Source: Paenibacillus thiaminolyticus
GTDB lineage: Bacteria > Bacillota > Bacilli > Paenibacillales > Paenibacillaceae
Length of the DNA stretch: 64,000 bases
Direction: 5' to 3'
Assembly: GCF_007066085.1 (NCBI RefSeq)
Contig: NZ_CP041405.1
Coordinates: 2,480,001-2,544,000 of the forward strand
Part shown: piece by piece, positions 1 through 10,577 of the stretch
Layout of the letters: each line of letters opens with the position of its first letter
Numbering within the stretch: the stretch's first letter is position 1
Notes under the pieces: generated by a model
Databases searched by the model: none
What the model was told of the DNA's origin: nothing
The model's input: only the letters and a program-made list of their open reading frames with translations
Position numbers and translations under genes: made by a program

Positions 1-232
1 AATCAAAATATCCTTCCTTTCTGCAACCAGTCATGATTTCTGTATCAATAAGTTTTTTCACACTTATGTAATAATACCATATTTTTCTGTGACAATAGTC
101 CTGAATTTTTGGTTCGGTTGCGGATGACAAAATCGTAAGCATGGCGTAAGTCAATTCAATAGGACCCGGAACGTCCCTTCGATACAATGAACATAACATA
201 CGACAGGACCGATGACGGAAGGAAGATGGCCA
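1..232. other. Left-edge intergenic region, no gene seen
   Basis: This AT-rich stretch precedes the first gene. No credible coding frame with a ribosome binding site is visible, and no convincing sigma-A promoter pair was found. The only notable site is GGAAGGAAG at 218-226, which sets the start of the next gene. Confidence 0.5.
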
Positions 233-1726
233 ATGAGGCTAACGGACGTTTCTATATACAATACACCCTTGCTGCGGCATGCCGGCATCTTTATCACCCT
301 GCTTGCCCTTCTGGCCATCCTTACCGGGTGCACGGGAAAGGACAGCAGCGCACAGGCTCTTCAGGGATCATCTCCTATTCAGTATCAAGTGACCGCCGTC
401 TGGGATGATGCCACTCATTCGCTGAAGGCGACGACGGTGCTTCATTTTCGCAATGAATTCAATCAGGCCTTGAAGGAACTGGTCTTCCATTGGTATGCCG
501 ATAGCTACCGCATTCCGGACACGCAGCCCGTTCATGAACGGAAGCTCAATCAACGTCTCGCCTCCGAAGGACTACTGGGGACCACTCTATCCGACCTGTC
601 TGCCAGCGGCGGCGGAGTCACCACTACCGCCGTAACGCTGGAGAACGGCCAGCCTCTGGAGTACGAGCATGTCAATCAGTCTCTGACTGTACAATTGAAG
701 CAGCCCCTTGCTCCGAACGGCTCCGTTTCTCTCCGCATCCGCTACGAGATCCAGCTTCCATACGGGGCTTGGCGGCTGGCCTATAACGAACAATTCGCTG
801 GCGGCACCTATTGGACGCCGCAGCTTGCGGTATATAATCCGCTGCGCCATGCATGGAACCGGGTGCCGAATTATCCCGGATACCCGAGCGATTATTTTTA
901 TGCGGCCGATTACGACGTTCATCTCCAACTGCCCGCTTCCTGGCTTGTCGTCACGACAGGGCAGCAGTTGGATCATTGCGTGCAAGACGGCGTGCAATCC
1001 ACTCATATCCGCGCCAATGGCATCCGCCAGCTCGCGTTCTACGCCAGTCCGGACTACACTGAGACGAAGCGCCCGCTACCGGATGGAAAATCCCTTGCGG
1101 TCTACACATTGGACGACGGGGAACAGCCGTCCGAGCAATGGCTTGACGCCGCAGCTGATGCTATCGCGTTCTTCTCCGATGCGATCGGGGAGCTGCCGGG
1201 CAAGCATTGGACGTTCGCCGAAGCTCCATATGCCGGGATGAACGATAGCCTTGATGGCATCGTTCTGTTCGGCCGGGAAGAGAAGCTGAACGGTCCGCTC
1301 TCGCCCGACATGCTTCGCTTAATTGCGAAGCAGTGGTTCGGCTCCGCGATCGGCATCAACTCGCGGACCGATGGATTCCTTGATGAGGGGATGTCCGAAT
1401 TCGCCGCACGCTTTTATCGGCATCAGCGGCTGCAGGAGCCTTGGCCATCCGCCTCAACAACCGATTACCGGGCACTCGCACTCCCGGCCGCCCAGCTCGG
1501 GGAGGACGCCGTGACCATCTACCGGGAACGGGGCGCCGAACTGCTCGCCGCCTGGACGCAGGTCGTTGGAACCGATGCCGTTCCTGTGGTCTGGAAGAGC
1601 TACTACAATCGCTACCGTGGGCAATTCGCGACTATCGACAGCTTCCTCAATGTAGCAGAGGATGCGCTCGGGCAGGAGGCACATGACCGGCTCCGGCAAT
1701 TGCTGAACAATCCACCCTCATCCTAA
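233..1726 (+). CDS. M1 peptidase-like lipoprotein lacking the HExxH zinc motif
   Basis: The protein has 497 aa. A hydrophobic N-terminus ends in a lipobox (LTGC, about residue 33), so it is a predicted lipoprotein outside the membrane. The fold follows the M1 (gluzincin) pattern: a beta-rich N-terminal half, then YAGMNDS near residue 335 where M1 enzymes have GxMEN, then FLDEGMSEF near 382-390, matching the segment with the third zinc ligand. The intervening HExxH is replaced by LIAKQWF (residues 363-369), so both zinc histidines and the catalytic glutamate are gone. I infer an inactive peptidase-like binding or sensor protein. The start at 233 is preferred over 212 because GGAAGGAAG lies 6 nt upstream. 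It is convergent with the next gene. Confidence 0.75.
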   Translation: MRLTDVSIYNTPLLRHAGIFITLLALLAILTGCTGKDSSAQALQGSSPIQYQVTAVWDDATHSLKATTVLHFRNEFNQALKELVFHWYADSYRIPDTQPVHERKLNQRLASEGLLGTTLSDLSASGGGVTTTAVTLENGQPLEYEHVNQSLTVQLKQPLAPNGSVSLRIRYEIQLPYGAWRLAYNEQFAGGTYWTPQLAVYNPLRHAWNRVPNYPGYPSDYFYAADYDVHLQLPASWLVVTTGQQLDHCVQDGVQSTHIRANGIRQLAFYASPDYTETKRPLPDGKSLAVYTLDDGEQPSEQWLDAAADAIAFFSDAIGELPGKHWTFAEAPYAGMNDSLDGIVLFGREEKLNGPLSPDMLRLIAKQWFGSAIGINSRTDGFLDEGMSEFAARFYRHQRLQEPWPSASTTDYRALALPAAQLGEDAVTIYRERGAELLAAWTQVVGTDAVPVVWKSYYNRYRGQFATIDSFLNVAEDALGQEAHDRLRQLLNNPPSS

Positions 1727-1734
1727 GAAGAAAT

Positions 1735-1759
1735 AAGCCACCCGTGAATCGGGTGGCTT
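1735..1759. terminator. Bidirectional terminator between convergent genes
   Basis: A perfect stem, AAGCCACCCG / CGGGTGGCTT with a 5-nt loop, lies between the stop codons of the M1-like gene and the minus-strand epimerase gene, so it can serve both. Confidence 0.75.
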
Positions 1760-1765
1760 GCGTGT

Positions 1766-2641
1766 TTAACCTTTATAACGCTTAATGAATTCAACCGCTT
1801 TGCGAATGTCGGTCTCCGGAGAGTCGCCAACTTCGCGTTCGATGGTCAAATAGCCAGTATAGCCGATATCAACCAAGGCTTGGAAATAAGCATCGAAGTC
1901 TACTTTGCCTTCGCCGAGCGGCACTTCCTGGAATGGCCCATCGGTCGCCATGTCCGCAATCTTCTCATGCGACATCGGCTCGAATCCGAGCATGCCGTAG
2001 ACGAGGCGCGGATCGACTTCACGGAGACGAACGCCGTCCTTGACGTGCGTATGAACGATATACTCCTTCAGAATATGAACGCCTTGCACCGGATCGTCCC
2101 CGGTCACCATTACCATGTTCGCCGGGTCGAAGTTGACGGCGACTCCTTTTCCCGACAACGTATCCAGGAACGACTTCAAATGCGCCGCCGGCTCGGGTCC
2201 GGTCTCGATCGCAAAATGCGCGCCCAGGCTGTTCGCATACTGGCTCAGCTCTTCACAAGCTTGCTGCATCGCATAATAAATCTCGTTCTGCTCATGCGGC
2301 ACGATGCCAATATGCGTCGTAACGACATTGGTTCCCATATCAAGTGCCAGATCGAGGATGCGCTTCGACTTCTCGATTTTGGCCGGATTCGCCTCCTTGT
2401 CCTGGAAGCCATGCCCGCCTAGATCGCCGACCAGCGCCGATATTTTCAAGCCGAGCGAATCGATATACTTCGCCAGTTCTTTGCGTGCCTCCTTCGACAA
2501 ATTATCCGGGTCCATCTCCCCGCTCACCGCATAGATTTGCACGCCGTCCGCGCCTACTTCCTTCGCCTTGGCCAGAGCTTCCCGAAGCGGAAGACGGAAG
2601 CTGTCTGTAATGACACCGATTGGATTCGTTAACAATGCCAT
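1766..2641 (-). CDS. Sugar phosphate isomerase/epimerase (TIM barrel)
   Basis: The protein has 291 aa, normal for the AP-endonuclease-2-like TIM-barrel family (IolE and hydroxypyruvate isomerase relatives). Visible marks are the metal-site strands typical of the family: a Glu at AIETGPEP, an Asp at NFDPANM, a His in the HTHVKDG segment and a final Glu in TIEREVG. It is probably a cytosolic ketose or keto-sugar epimerase. The exact substrate cannot be read. AAGGAG upstream supports the ATG at 2641. It is the last gene of the catabolic operon that starts at 6746, separated from the glycosidase-like gene by 84 bp, and a second family member opens the same operon. Confidence 0.85.
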   Translation of the reverse strand: MALLTNPIGVITDSFRLPLREALAKAKEVGADGVQIYAVSGEMDPDNLSKEARKELAKYIDSLGLKISALVGDLGGHGFQDKEANPAKIEKSKRILDLALDMGTNVVTTHIGIVPHEQNEIYYAMQQACEELSQYANSLGAHFAIETGPEPAAHLKSFLDTLSGKGVAVNFDPANMVMVTGDDPVQGVHILKEYIVHTHVKDGVRLREVDPRLVYGMLGFEPMSHEKIADMATDGPFQEVPLGEGKVDFDAYFQALVDIGYTGYLTIEREVGDSPETDIRKAVEFIKRYKG

Positions 2642-2725
2642 GATGAATCACTCCTTAATTAAGTTTATGATTTTAATGCGCTGCTGCGCGTATTCAGAAT
2701 TCAATTGAGCAGGTCAAGCGGCGGT

Positions 2726-4702
2726 CTAGCGGTTCGGGTAACCCGTTCCCTTCCGCCTATTCGCGGCATGCTCTTGGAAGAGAGCCGCAAGCTCATCCTT
2801 CAGTTCGCCGACCATGAGCCCGCTCGCAATCTCCGCCACCGTCCAGCCCGATTCAATCGCCCATGGGCCCCATCCCATGTCCGACGGCGATCCGAATACT
2901 TCACCGAGCTCGACGTCATACGCCCGTGCCCAGGCGCCGTCGATGTCCGGGTTCGGGCTGGTGAGCTGAGCTTGGACCATGAAGTCAGAGCTCTCCTTCC
3001 ACAAGTCAAGGAATATGCTGTCTCCTGTCACGAAGTAAGCCTGCATCCAAGCCATCGGCAGCCAGTTGTTGGAATAGAGCAGGTCGACGACAGGGTGCCC
3101 GTTCTCGGTGACGAGCGAATTGTCCCGCATCCCGTTCTCTTCCCACATCGGCGCCTTATAGCCTTCATCCCATTCCAGATAAGCCCCGCTCGGATGCTTG
3201 AAGCGCTGCAAATCCTCGGTTACCCGGTATAGCCACTCACGATGCCGTTCATCCTGCGTCGACCAATAAAGCCAGCTCAGCGGCAGCACGAGGCGGCACA
3301 GCTCCTGCGTCTGGCTCTGCTCCCGCACCGTATCCGGGTAGACACGCATCAAGGCCTCCAGCCCTTTGCGCCCGGCATCAAGGAACAGGCGGATGCCGGT
3401 GAGCTGGTACGCGAGCAGCAGCGCCGCGTAATAATAAGCGTTGTAATGCGCGCTCGGGAAGTGGGCCGGCTCGCTGCGCATTTTATGCAGCTCCTCGGGA
3501 TGGCGGTCGAATATCATATTATTCGTGCGCGACACCCGCATGCCATCCGACCCGGTCGTCTTCAGCAGGAAGTTGAGCGCCAGCAGACAGTCGTCCAGAT
3601 GACGCTCGCTGCCCTCTACGAAGCACTGCCACATTTGCGGCAGGATAGCGCGCGAGACGTCATCCTGATAACAGATGCTCCACGCCTCTGCGTTAAAACG
3701 CATCATGCCGGACCAGGGGACATCCTCTTTGCACAGGAAGTACTGGAATACATAATCATGCAGACGATTGGCAATGGCGAGGCTGCGCTCATCGTTCGTC
3801 ACCTTGTAATGCATGAAGTAGGCCATCGCCGTCTCGCCGATGCAATCGGCCCGCTGTTGGCGGCTCAGCCGCTGGCTGCCGTTGCCGTATATCTCGGTGC
3901 CCCAGCCTTCATGCACTCCTGTGCGGCCTTCATCATACAGCACGCCCGACTGCTCGAACCAGCGGATGGCGCGTTCCGCGGCTTCTCTGTAGGAAGCGGC
4001 CCGCCTTCCGTCAAGGCCGGTGCTGACGACCGGCTCAAGCGGAGACAGAGCGGCGACCTCAACCGGGCGATCCAGCAGCCAGCCGATGACAAAGGCGACG
4101 ACATGCCGGATTCGCTGCAGCGGAGAATAGCGCGCGCGCAGCCACGGGCAGAGCCGGAAGCCGCAGACGAGCAGCGTATCCTGCTCGAACCAGAGCGCGC
4201 GGTCGGACACTTCCCCGAAGAAGGAATCATCCAGCTCCACGCGGTCATGCGCATGCACCCGCGCATACTGCAAAATCGGCACATCATGCAGGCACGCCCC
4301 CGCGAAGGGGCGCAGCCGCAGGCCGCACTGGTCATCGAGCAGCGCGCCGAGCGGCAGGCCCGCCAGATCCGTCTCCTTGGAGCAATAGATGAGACGATGG
4401 TACCGCGTCGACAGCGGCGGCTCGCAATACACATGGCCGATGCTGGCCACATATTCCGCGAATACCCGCTTGCCAGCCGCAATCTGCCTCTCCAGCAGCA
4501 CGCGTTGATGCGCGGGGAACAGAAGAGGAGTCTCTTCCGTTCCGCCAAGCAGCGCAATCGCCTCATACGCATCCAGCACGCCTTCCCGCACCTCATCTGG
4601 ATGCAGGACGGCCACATTCGGCTCAATCAGCCGAATCGCCTGCAGCATATCATTATCAGTGCTGCGTGTTATAACAGCTAAAGCGGGGTATATGCCGTTC
4701 AT
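2726..4702 (-). CDS. Two-domain protein, alpha/alpha-toroid glycosidase-like
   Basis: The protein has 658 aa and no signal peptide, so it is cytosolic. The first ~190 residues look like an alpha/beta flavodoxin or GATase-like domain (hydrophobic strands VAVLHP, AIALLGG, RVFAEYVA). The remainder, about 220-640, is a helix-rich series with repeated aromatic and acidic motifs (HEGWGTEIYG, WSGMMRFNAEAW, YLEWDEG, DMGWGPWAIESGW) typical of (alpha/alpha)6 glycosidases or lyases. A catalytic pair cannot be assigned. A good Shine-Dalgarno (GGGAGGAAG) precedes the ATG. It lies 36 bp after the dehydrogenase and shares its operon, which suggests it acts on the same carbohydrate. The family was not recognised with certainty. 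Confidence 0.7.
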   Translation of the reverse strand: MNGIYPALAVITRSTDNDMLQAIRLIEPNVAVLHPDEVREGVLDAYEAIALLGGTEETPLLFPAHQRVLLERQIAAGKRVFAEYVASIGHVYCEPPLSTRYHRLIYCSKETDLAGLPLGALLDDQCGLRLRPFAGACLHDVPILQYARVHAHDRVELDDSFFGEVSDRALWFEQDTLLVCGFRLCPWLRARYSPLQRIRHVVAFVIGWLLDRPVEVAALSPLEPVVSTGLDGRRAASYREAAERAIRWFEQSGVLYDEGRTGVHEGWGTEIYGNGSQRLSRQQRADCIGETAMAYFMHYKVTNDERSLAIANRLHDYVFQYFLCKEDVPWSGMMRFNAEAWSICYQDDVSRAILPQMWQCFVEGSERHLDDCLLALNFLLKTTGSDGMRVSRTNNMIFDRHPEELHKMRSEPAHFPSAHYNAYYYAALLLAYQLTGIRLFLDAGRKGLEALMRVYPDTVREQSQTQELCRLVLPLSWLYWSTQDERHREWLYRVTEDLQRFKHPSGAYLEWDEGYKAPMWEENGMRDNSLVTENGHPVVDLLYSNNWLPMAWMQAYFVTGDSIFLDLWKESSDFMVQAQLTSPNPDIDGAWARAYDVELGEVFGSPSDMGWGPWAIESGWTVAEIASGLMVGELKDELAALFQEHAANRRKGTGYPNR

Positions 4703-4738
4703 GCTGTTCTTCCTCCCTCCCGCTTCTTCGCCCTGGCA

Positions 4739-5806
4739 TTACGAGAAAACAATTTCGGTTCCCTTCGCGCTCGACTCGTAAATAGCGCAAAGGATTTTCA
4801 TCAGTTCCACGCCGTCTTCCACCGGACAGATCGTCTTGGTGCGTCCGAGGCAGCAATCGATAAAATGATCGACTTCTTTTTGGAAGCCCCGCTCGAAATC
4901 AAAGCTGAGATGGTCGATTTGCGGCGTCATGTTCAAAATCGTATTATGCTTCTCACCCATAATGAGCAGCTTCGGCTCAACTTCCGCGCCGCCCTTGTCC
5001 CCGAACAAGCGGACGCTGATCTCGTCCTGCTTCAAATGCAGCGCGAAGCTGACATCGACAGCGAGCGACGCTCCGTTCTCGAAGCGGATAAGCGCGTTGG
5101 CCATATCCTCGACCGTGTTCACGTTTGCATCGTAATCTGCTGCCTGGTAGAAGGACAGATTCTCGATATGGTTCCGGTTGCCGAGGCGGTTGTACGCATT
5201 GCCGCTGACCGATTTAACCTTCGGCTTGCCCATCAGATACCAGCACAGATCGATGACATGGACGCCCAGGTCGATAAGCGGCCCGCCCCCGGAACGCTCT
5301 ACATCGCTGAACCATCCGCCCGGATTGCCCAAGCGGCGCAGACAGGAAGCCTTCGCATAGTAGATTTCGCCCAGGTCGCCAGCATCGATAAATTTTTTCA
5401 GTACGCGGGTATTCATGCCGTAGCGGCGGACATAGCCTACTTGAAGCGTCTTGCCGCTTTTCTTCTGCGCTTCCTGAACCGCCAGCGCTTGCTCTACTGT
5501 CTTGCAGAGCGGCTTCTCAACGAGGACATGCTTGCCCGCTTCCAGCGCGGCAATGGCAATCTCTGCGTGAGAATTGTTCCATGTGCAGATGCTGACCGCC
5601 TCTACGTCCGGATTCGCAAGCAGTTCATGATAATCCGTGTAAATCTTCGCATCGGGAGCCCCGAATTTTTCGGCCTTCTCCTTCGCCCGATCCGCGTTCA
5701 AATCGCAGACCGCAATCAACACGGCCTCATCATTTTTTTGATATCCTCCAAAATGCATTTCCGAAATGGAACCTGCGCCAATGACGCCTACTTTGACTTT
5801 GCTCAT
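4739..5806 (-). CDS. Gfo/Idh/MocA family NAD(P)-dependent oxidoreductase
   Basis: The protein has 355 aa. The N-terminal Rossmann fold begins at once with VGVIGAGSISEMH. The family signature EKP occurs in LVEKPLCKT (about residues 96-104), and the C-terminal half is the beta-sheet substrate domain (GGPLIDLGVHVIDL). Members oxidise or epimerise sugars, inositols or amino sugars with a nicotinamide cofactor. The substrate is not predictable from sequence alone. Strong ribosome binding (GGGGGAAGG) lies upstream. It is the second gene of the operon, 76 bp after the first epimerase. Confidence 0.88.
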   Translation of the reverse strand: MSKVKVGVIGAGSISEMHFGGYQKNDEAVLIAVCDLNADRAKEKAEKFGAPDAKIYTDYHELLANPDVEAVSICTWNNSHAEIAIAALEAGKHVLVEKPLCKTVEQALAVQEAQKKSGKTLQVGYVRRYGMNTRVLKKFIDAGDLGEIYYAKASCLRRLGNPGGWFSDVERSGGGPLIDLGVHVIDLCWYLMGKPKVKSVSGNAYNRLGNRNHIENLSFYQAADYDANVNTVEDMANALIRFENGASLAVDVSFALHLKQDEISVRLFGDKGGAEVEPKLLIMGEKHNTILNMTPQIDHLSFDFERGFQKEVDHFIDCCLGRTKTICPVEDGVELMKILCAIYESSAKGTEIVFS

Positions 5807-5882
5807 GATGGCCTTCCCCCCATAGATTTGATAAGAAATAGTTGCTTAACTACAGTTATAAAAAAATCGTATTTTGATGCGT

Positions 5883-6746
5883 TTACACTTCAGACCAGAT
5901 GCGCCGCGCATTTTCGATTCCGATTTTCGTGCCTTTCAGGCAATCTTCCATGCCTTCAAATTCGATGCTGACATATCCGTCATAGCCCGTTTCCTTCACG
6001 GCGCGGATAATATCATACATTGGCAGATCGCCTTGCCCCACGATGGCGCCGCGCAAGTAATTGCCGTGCAGCGAGCGGAACCAGCCTTCGCCCGGATTGC
6101 GGTCCGCCGGACGGATGTAGAAATCCTTCAGGTGAACCATGGACGCCAGCCCGATGTTATTGCGGACAGCATTCAGCGAATTCTCGTCCGCGCACGTGAA
6201 GTTGCCCACGTCCATCGTCGTGCGGAAGTTCTCGCGATCGACTGCGAGCACGAGACGCTTCACCCGTTCGCTTGCCTGAATGTAGAAGCCGTGGTTCTCC
6301 ACGCTTGTCGTAATGCCGAAGTCCGCCGCATAGTCGGCGATTTGGCGGCATGCCTCTACGAGCGCCGGGAAATCCTTCTCGAAGTAGCTGACATCGGTCT
6401 CCGGATAGGACCGCCATGCGACATCATGACGCATACGCTTCACGCCGAGACGATGAGCCACGTCCACATGCGACTTGACGCGCGCCACTTCCTTGGCGAA
6501 CGCTACGTCGTCGAGTCCGGCGAAGTTCGCCCCGATGCAGTAATTGGACAATTCCAGACCGATTGCCGCCGCCTTCTCGCGGATGGCATCCACTCGCTCG
6601 GGATGATTGGCCAGATCGAGATCCATATCCACGATCTCCGCATGATCGGCTCCTTGCGCCTTCATCCAGTCCAGCACGTCCAGTACCTTCATCCGTTTGT
6701 CCTGCAGCGCGGCATGCAAGCTGTAAATACTGACTCCTAATTTCAC
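5883..6746 (-). CDS. Sugar phosphate isomerase/epimerase, first gene of the operon
   Basis: The protein has 287 aa of the xylose-isomerase-like TIM-barrel superfamily. Metal and substrate residues expected for the family are visible in TSVENHGF, TTMDVGNF, MVHLKDF and YVSIEFEG. It is likely to interconvert keto intermediates before or after the adjacent Gfo/Idh/MocA dehydrogenase. It opens a minus-strand operon of four genes ending at 1766. A possible cre-like site lies at 6800-6813 and a -10 box at 6838-6843, which suggests carbon catabolite control. Confidence 0.85.
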   Translation of the reverse strand: MKLGVSIYSLHAALQDKRMKVLDVLDWMKAQGADHAEIVDMDLDLANHPERVDAIREKAAAIGLELSNYCIGANFAGLDDVAFAKEVARVKSHVDVAHRLGVKRMRHDVAWRSYPETDVSYFEKDFPALVEACRQIADYAADFGITTSVENHGFYIQASERVKRLVLAVDRENFRTTMDVGNFTCADENSLNAVRNNIGLASMVHLKDFYIRPADRNPGEGWFRSLHGNYLRGAIVGQGDLPMYDIIRAVKETGYDGYVSIEFEGMEDCLKGTKIGIENARRIWSEV

Positions 6747-6799
6747 CCTGGCTCACTCCATTTCGTCTTGGTTCAACCGGCTGCTTCCCGCCCTGGTGC

Positions 6800-6843
6800 T
6801 GCAAACGGTTACACTTCCGGCCGCTCCTCTCACCTCTATTATA
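6800..6843 (-). promoter_or_regulatory. Operon promoter -10 with cre-like site downstream
   Basis: A TATAAT lies at 6838-6843 (minus), but no good -35 is seen. About 25 bp further downstream, 6800-6813 reads TGTAACCGTTTGCA on the minus strand, one mismatch from the CcpA consensus. A cre inside the 5' untranslated region would act as a roadblock. This is an inference. Confidence 0.4.
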
Positions 6844-7015
6844 GGAAAGCCCGGGCAAAACACATTGAACTATAGTCCACAATTGTTGGACTTTCTTACA
6901 CAAATAAACCCGGCAAGCCGAGGCTCCCAGGCAAATTGATAATCAATACTGTCGTTGAGCAGGGACGACTCGGCTGTGCAGTACAGAAATCTATAGCTCT
7001 AATCATTCTCTCTAG

Positions 7016-7290
7016 CCTCTTACGACCACTATCCCATCGGCGCAGGGAGTGTACTGCTCGGTGTCTTTTTATGACTAATAGCCCATCGGCGCAGTGAGCG
7101 AACTGCTCGATGTCTCTTACGACCGATATCCCATCGGCGCAGGGAGCGAACTGCTCGGTGTCTCTTATGACCACTATCCCATAGGCGCAGGAAATGAACT
7201 GCTCGGTGTCTCTTATGACCACTATCCCATAGGCGCAGGAAATGAACTGCTCGGTGTCTCTTACGACCGATATCCCATCGGTACAGATAA
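7016..7290. repeat. 48-bp tandem repeat array, about 5.7 units
   Basis: Units start at 7016, 7064, 7113, 7161, 7209 and 7257 (partial). All are 48 bp except the second, which has one extra T. Units 4 and 5 are identical; the others differ at a few positions. Each begins with a TCTTAYGACC half that matches the 30-bp dispersed half-site seen elsewhere in the window, followed by AACTGCTCGGTG. The period is 16 codons, so both strands stay open, but no start with a ribosome binding site supports translation. Confidence 0.9.
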
Positions 7291-7298
7291 AAAATTGA

Positions 7299-7390
7299 CC
7301 TGACTTAATGGGATAATACACATAAGGACTTAAAAGGGGGTTAGACGAGCAAACGGGGAATCTGAACCAATGGGATAGTAAACATAAGAG
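7299..7390. repeat. Two inverted copies of the 30-bp dispersed half-site
   Basis: 7299-7328 and 7361-7390 carry the half-site in the orientation opposite to the tandem units just upstream (cores AATGGGATAATACACATAAG and CAATGGGATAGTAAACATAA). Together with the array they make an element bounded by inverted half-sites. Confidence 0.7.
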
Positions 7391-7461
7391 CACGGAGACA
7401 AACCACTGTGCCGTCCTGCGTCGTCACACCCGGCCGTTTTCAACGCGAGGCGCTGCCACCT

Positions 7462-8202
7462 TTAAGGCGAATCCGCCTTGGCTCCAGCCTGCTCTAGCAG
7501 ACGCGCGATCTCGGTGAAGCCGCGTGACTGGGCATGGCTGAGCGCGGTCACCCCGTCACGGTCCGGGATGTTCACGTCCGCGCCATGCCGGATCAGCAGC
7601 TCCACCGCCCGCTGGTGCGGCTCCCCGCCGCTGCCCAGCACTACCGCTTCCATCAGGGCGGTCCAGCCGAGGTTGTTCACATGGTTCACATCCACATTCG
7701 AGCCCGTCAACAAATACTCAATGACGTCGAGATGCGCATGCTCCGCCGCGGGGATGAGCGCTGTTCCGCCGAAGCGGTTCGTTCGCTTCGTGTCCGCGCC
7801 GGCTTCAATCGTCAGCTTCAATATATCGAGCAGCCCCTCCGCGCCCGCATACAAATACGGGTTGTCCAGGTTATCTGCCTGGATATTGACATCCGCCCCC
7901 GCCTCAAGCAGAATGCGAACGACCTCCGTATGTCCGCCGAGCGTCGCCAGCATCGCCGGCGTGCGTCCGCTGCCGTCCTGCGCATTGACATCGGCACCTT
8001 CCTTAATATATTGCCGGACGTCTACCTCCTTGCCCTTCTTCGCCGCATCAAGCAGCGCCGCATCGTGGGACTTCCCTTCCCTGCTTCCGCTGTCCTTCCC
8101 CGGTTCGGCCTGCATATGGCCGCCTGCGGATCGATCCTCCGCAGCGCCGCAGCCCGACGCCAACACGAGCGACAGGCAGAGCAGTACTGCACGCAGCATC
8201 AT
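7462..8202 (-). CDS. Ankyrin-repeat lipoprotein
   Basis: The protein has 246 aa. The N-terminal hydrophobic segment ends in LASGC, a lipobox, so it is a predicted surface lipoprotein. A polar linker (residues 19-45) leads into about five ankyrin repeats from residue 47 to the end, with consensus pieces such as AALLDAAKKG, DGSGRTPAMLA, NLGWTALMEA and DRDGVTALSHAQ. These give a solenoid for protein binding. No catalytic domain is present. GAGGAGGGGG precedes the ATG at 8202. It is monocistronic, downstream of nothing on its strand for 130 bp, and its partner is unknown. Confidence 0.85.
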   Translation of the reverse strand: MMLRAVLLCLSLVLASGCGAAEDRSAGGHMQAEPGKDSGSREGKSHDAALLDAAKKGKEVDVRQYIKEGADVNAQDGSGRTPAMLATLGGHTEVVRILLEAGADVNIQADNLDNPYLYAGAEGLLDILKLTIEAGADTKRTNRFGGTALIPAAEHAHLDVIEYLLTGSNVDVNHVNNLGWTALMEAVVLGSGGEPHQRAVELLIRHGADVNIPDRDGVTALSHAQSRGFTEIARLLEQAGAKADSP

Positions 8203-8304
8203 GAATCCCCCTCCTCAATTAGCCAATTATCTCGCTCTACTGTATCACGTCCCCATCGATACCTAAAATATTTTCATCGTTCGCGCTCCATATGATTCGG
8301 ATCT

Positions 8305-8326
8305 GGCGGGGCCCGCAGGCCCCGCC
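8305..8326. terminator. GC-rich hairpin after the MutS2-like gene
   Basis: GGCGGGGCC and GGCCCCGCC form a perfect 9-bp stem with a 4-nt loop immediately 3' of the minus-strand mutS2-like stop codon. There is no clear T-run, so termination strength is uncertain. Confidence 0.45.
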
Positions 8327-8331
8327 CGGCA

Positions 8332-10344
<2,013 letters not shown>

Positions 10345-10395
10345 TGATCAGCACTCCTTCTCATATCTTCATCCCATACAGATGTCCGCATACGA

Positions 10396-10438
10396 CAAAA
10401 AAGGCAAAAGAATGCGCAACTATCGCATCTTCTGCCTT
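10396..10438 (-). terminator. Terminator hairpin in the mutS2-like leader
   Basis: On the minus strand AAGGCAGAAGATGCG pairs with CGCATTCTTTTGCC and is followed by TTTTTT. It ends about 50 bp before the mutS2-like ATG, so it either ends an upstream short transcript or acts as an attenuator. Confidence 0.65.
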
Positions 10439-10441
10439 CTG

Positions 10442-10519
10442 TCATAACGTAGCGCGACCCGACGCTCCCGGTCCCTCCCGGGCAGCGCATCTCGTGCGAG
10501 GATCTGGAGTGCGTGTCAT
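10442..10519 (-). CDS. Possible 25-aa leader peptide ORF
   Basis: The ATG at 10519 is preceded by AGGAGAAGGGGAG with about 10 nt spacing. The frame ends with TGA at 10444-10442, directly before the terminator at 10438-10396. The sequence is Arg-rich and resembles no known family. A translated leader ORF abutting a terminator resembles attenuation, but there is no conservation evidence. It may be chance. Confidence 0.25.
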   Translation of the reverse strand: MTRTPDPRTRCAAREGPGASGRATL

Positions 10520-10548
10520 AGGCGTGCGTCTCCCCTTCTCCTGAACAC

Positions 10549-10577
10549 AAAAAAACCGTGCTCTAACAACAGCACGG
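10549..10577 (-). terminator. Strong rho-independent terminator of a structured RNA
   Basis: CCGTGCT and AGCACGG form a 7-bp stem followed on the minus strand by seven T residues. It lies at the 3' end of the predicted RNA at 10549-10769. Confidence 0.85.

Noticed and set aside
3242..4681. 479-codon plus-strand frame over the glycosidase-like gene
   Set aside because: It is a shadow of the minus-strand gene, which has the ribosome binding site and operon context. High GC keeps antisense frames open.
7094..7303. 16-residue repeat peptide from the 48-bp array
   Set aside because: No ribosome binding site or promoter. The open frame is explained by a period divisible by three.
10440..10550. 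Possible tRNA in the mutS2-like leader
   Set aside because: GC-rich, but there is no GGTTCGAATCC-type T-loop and no acceptor stem.
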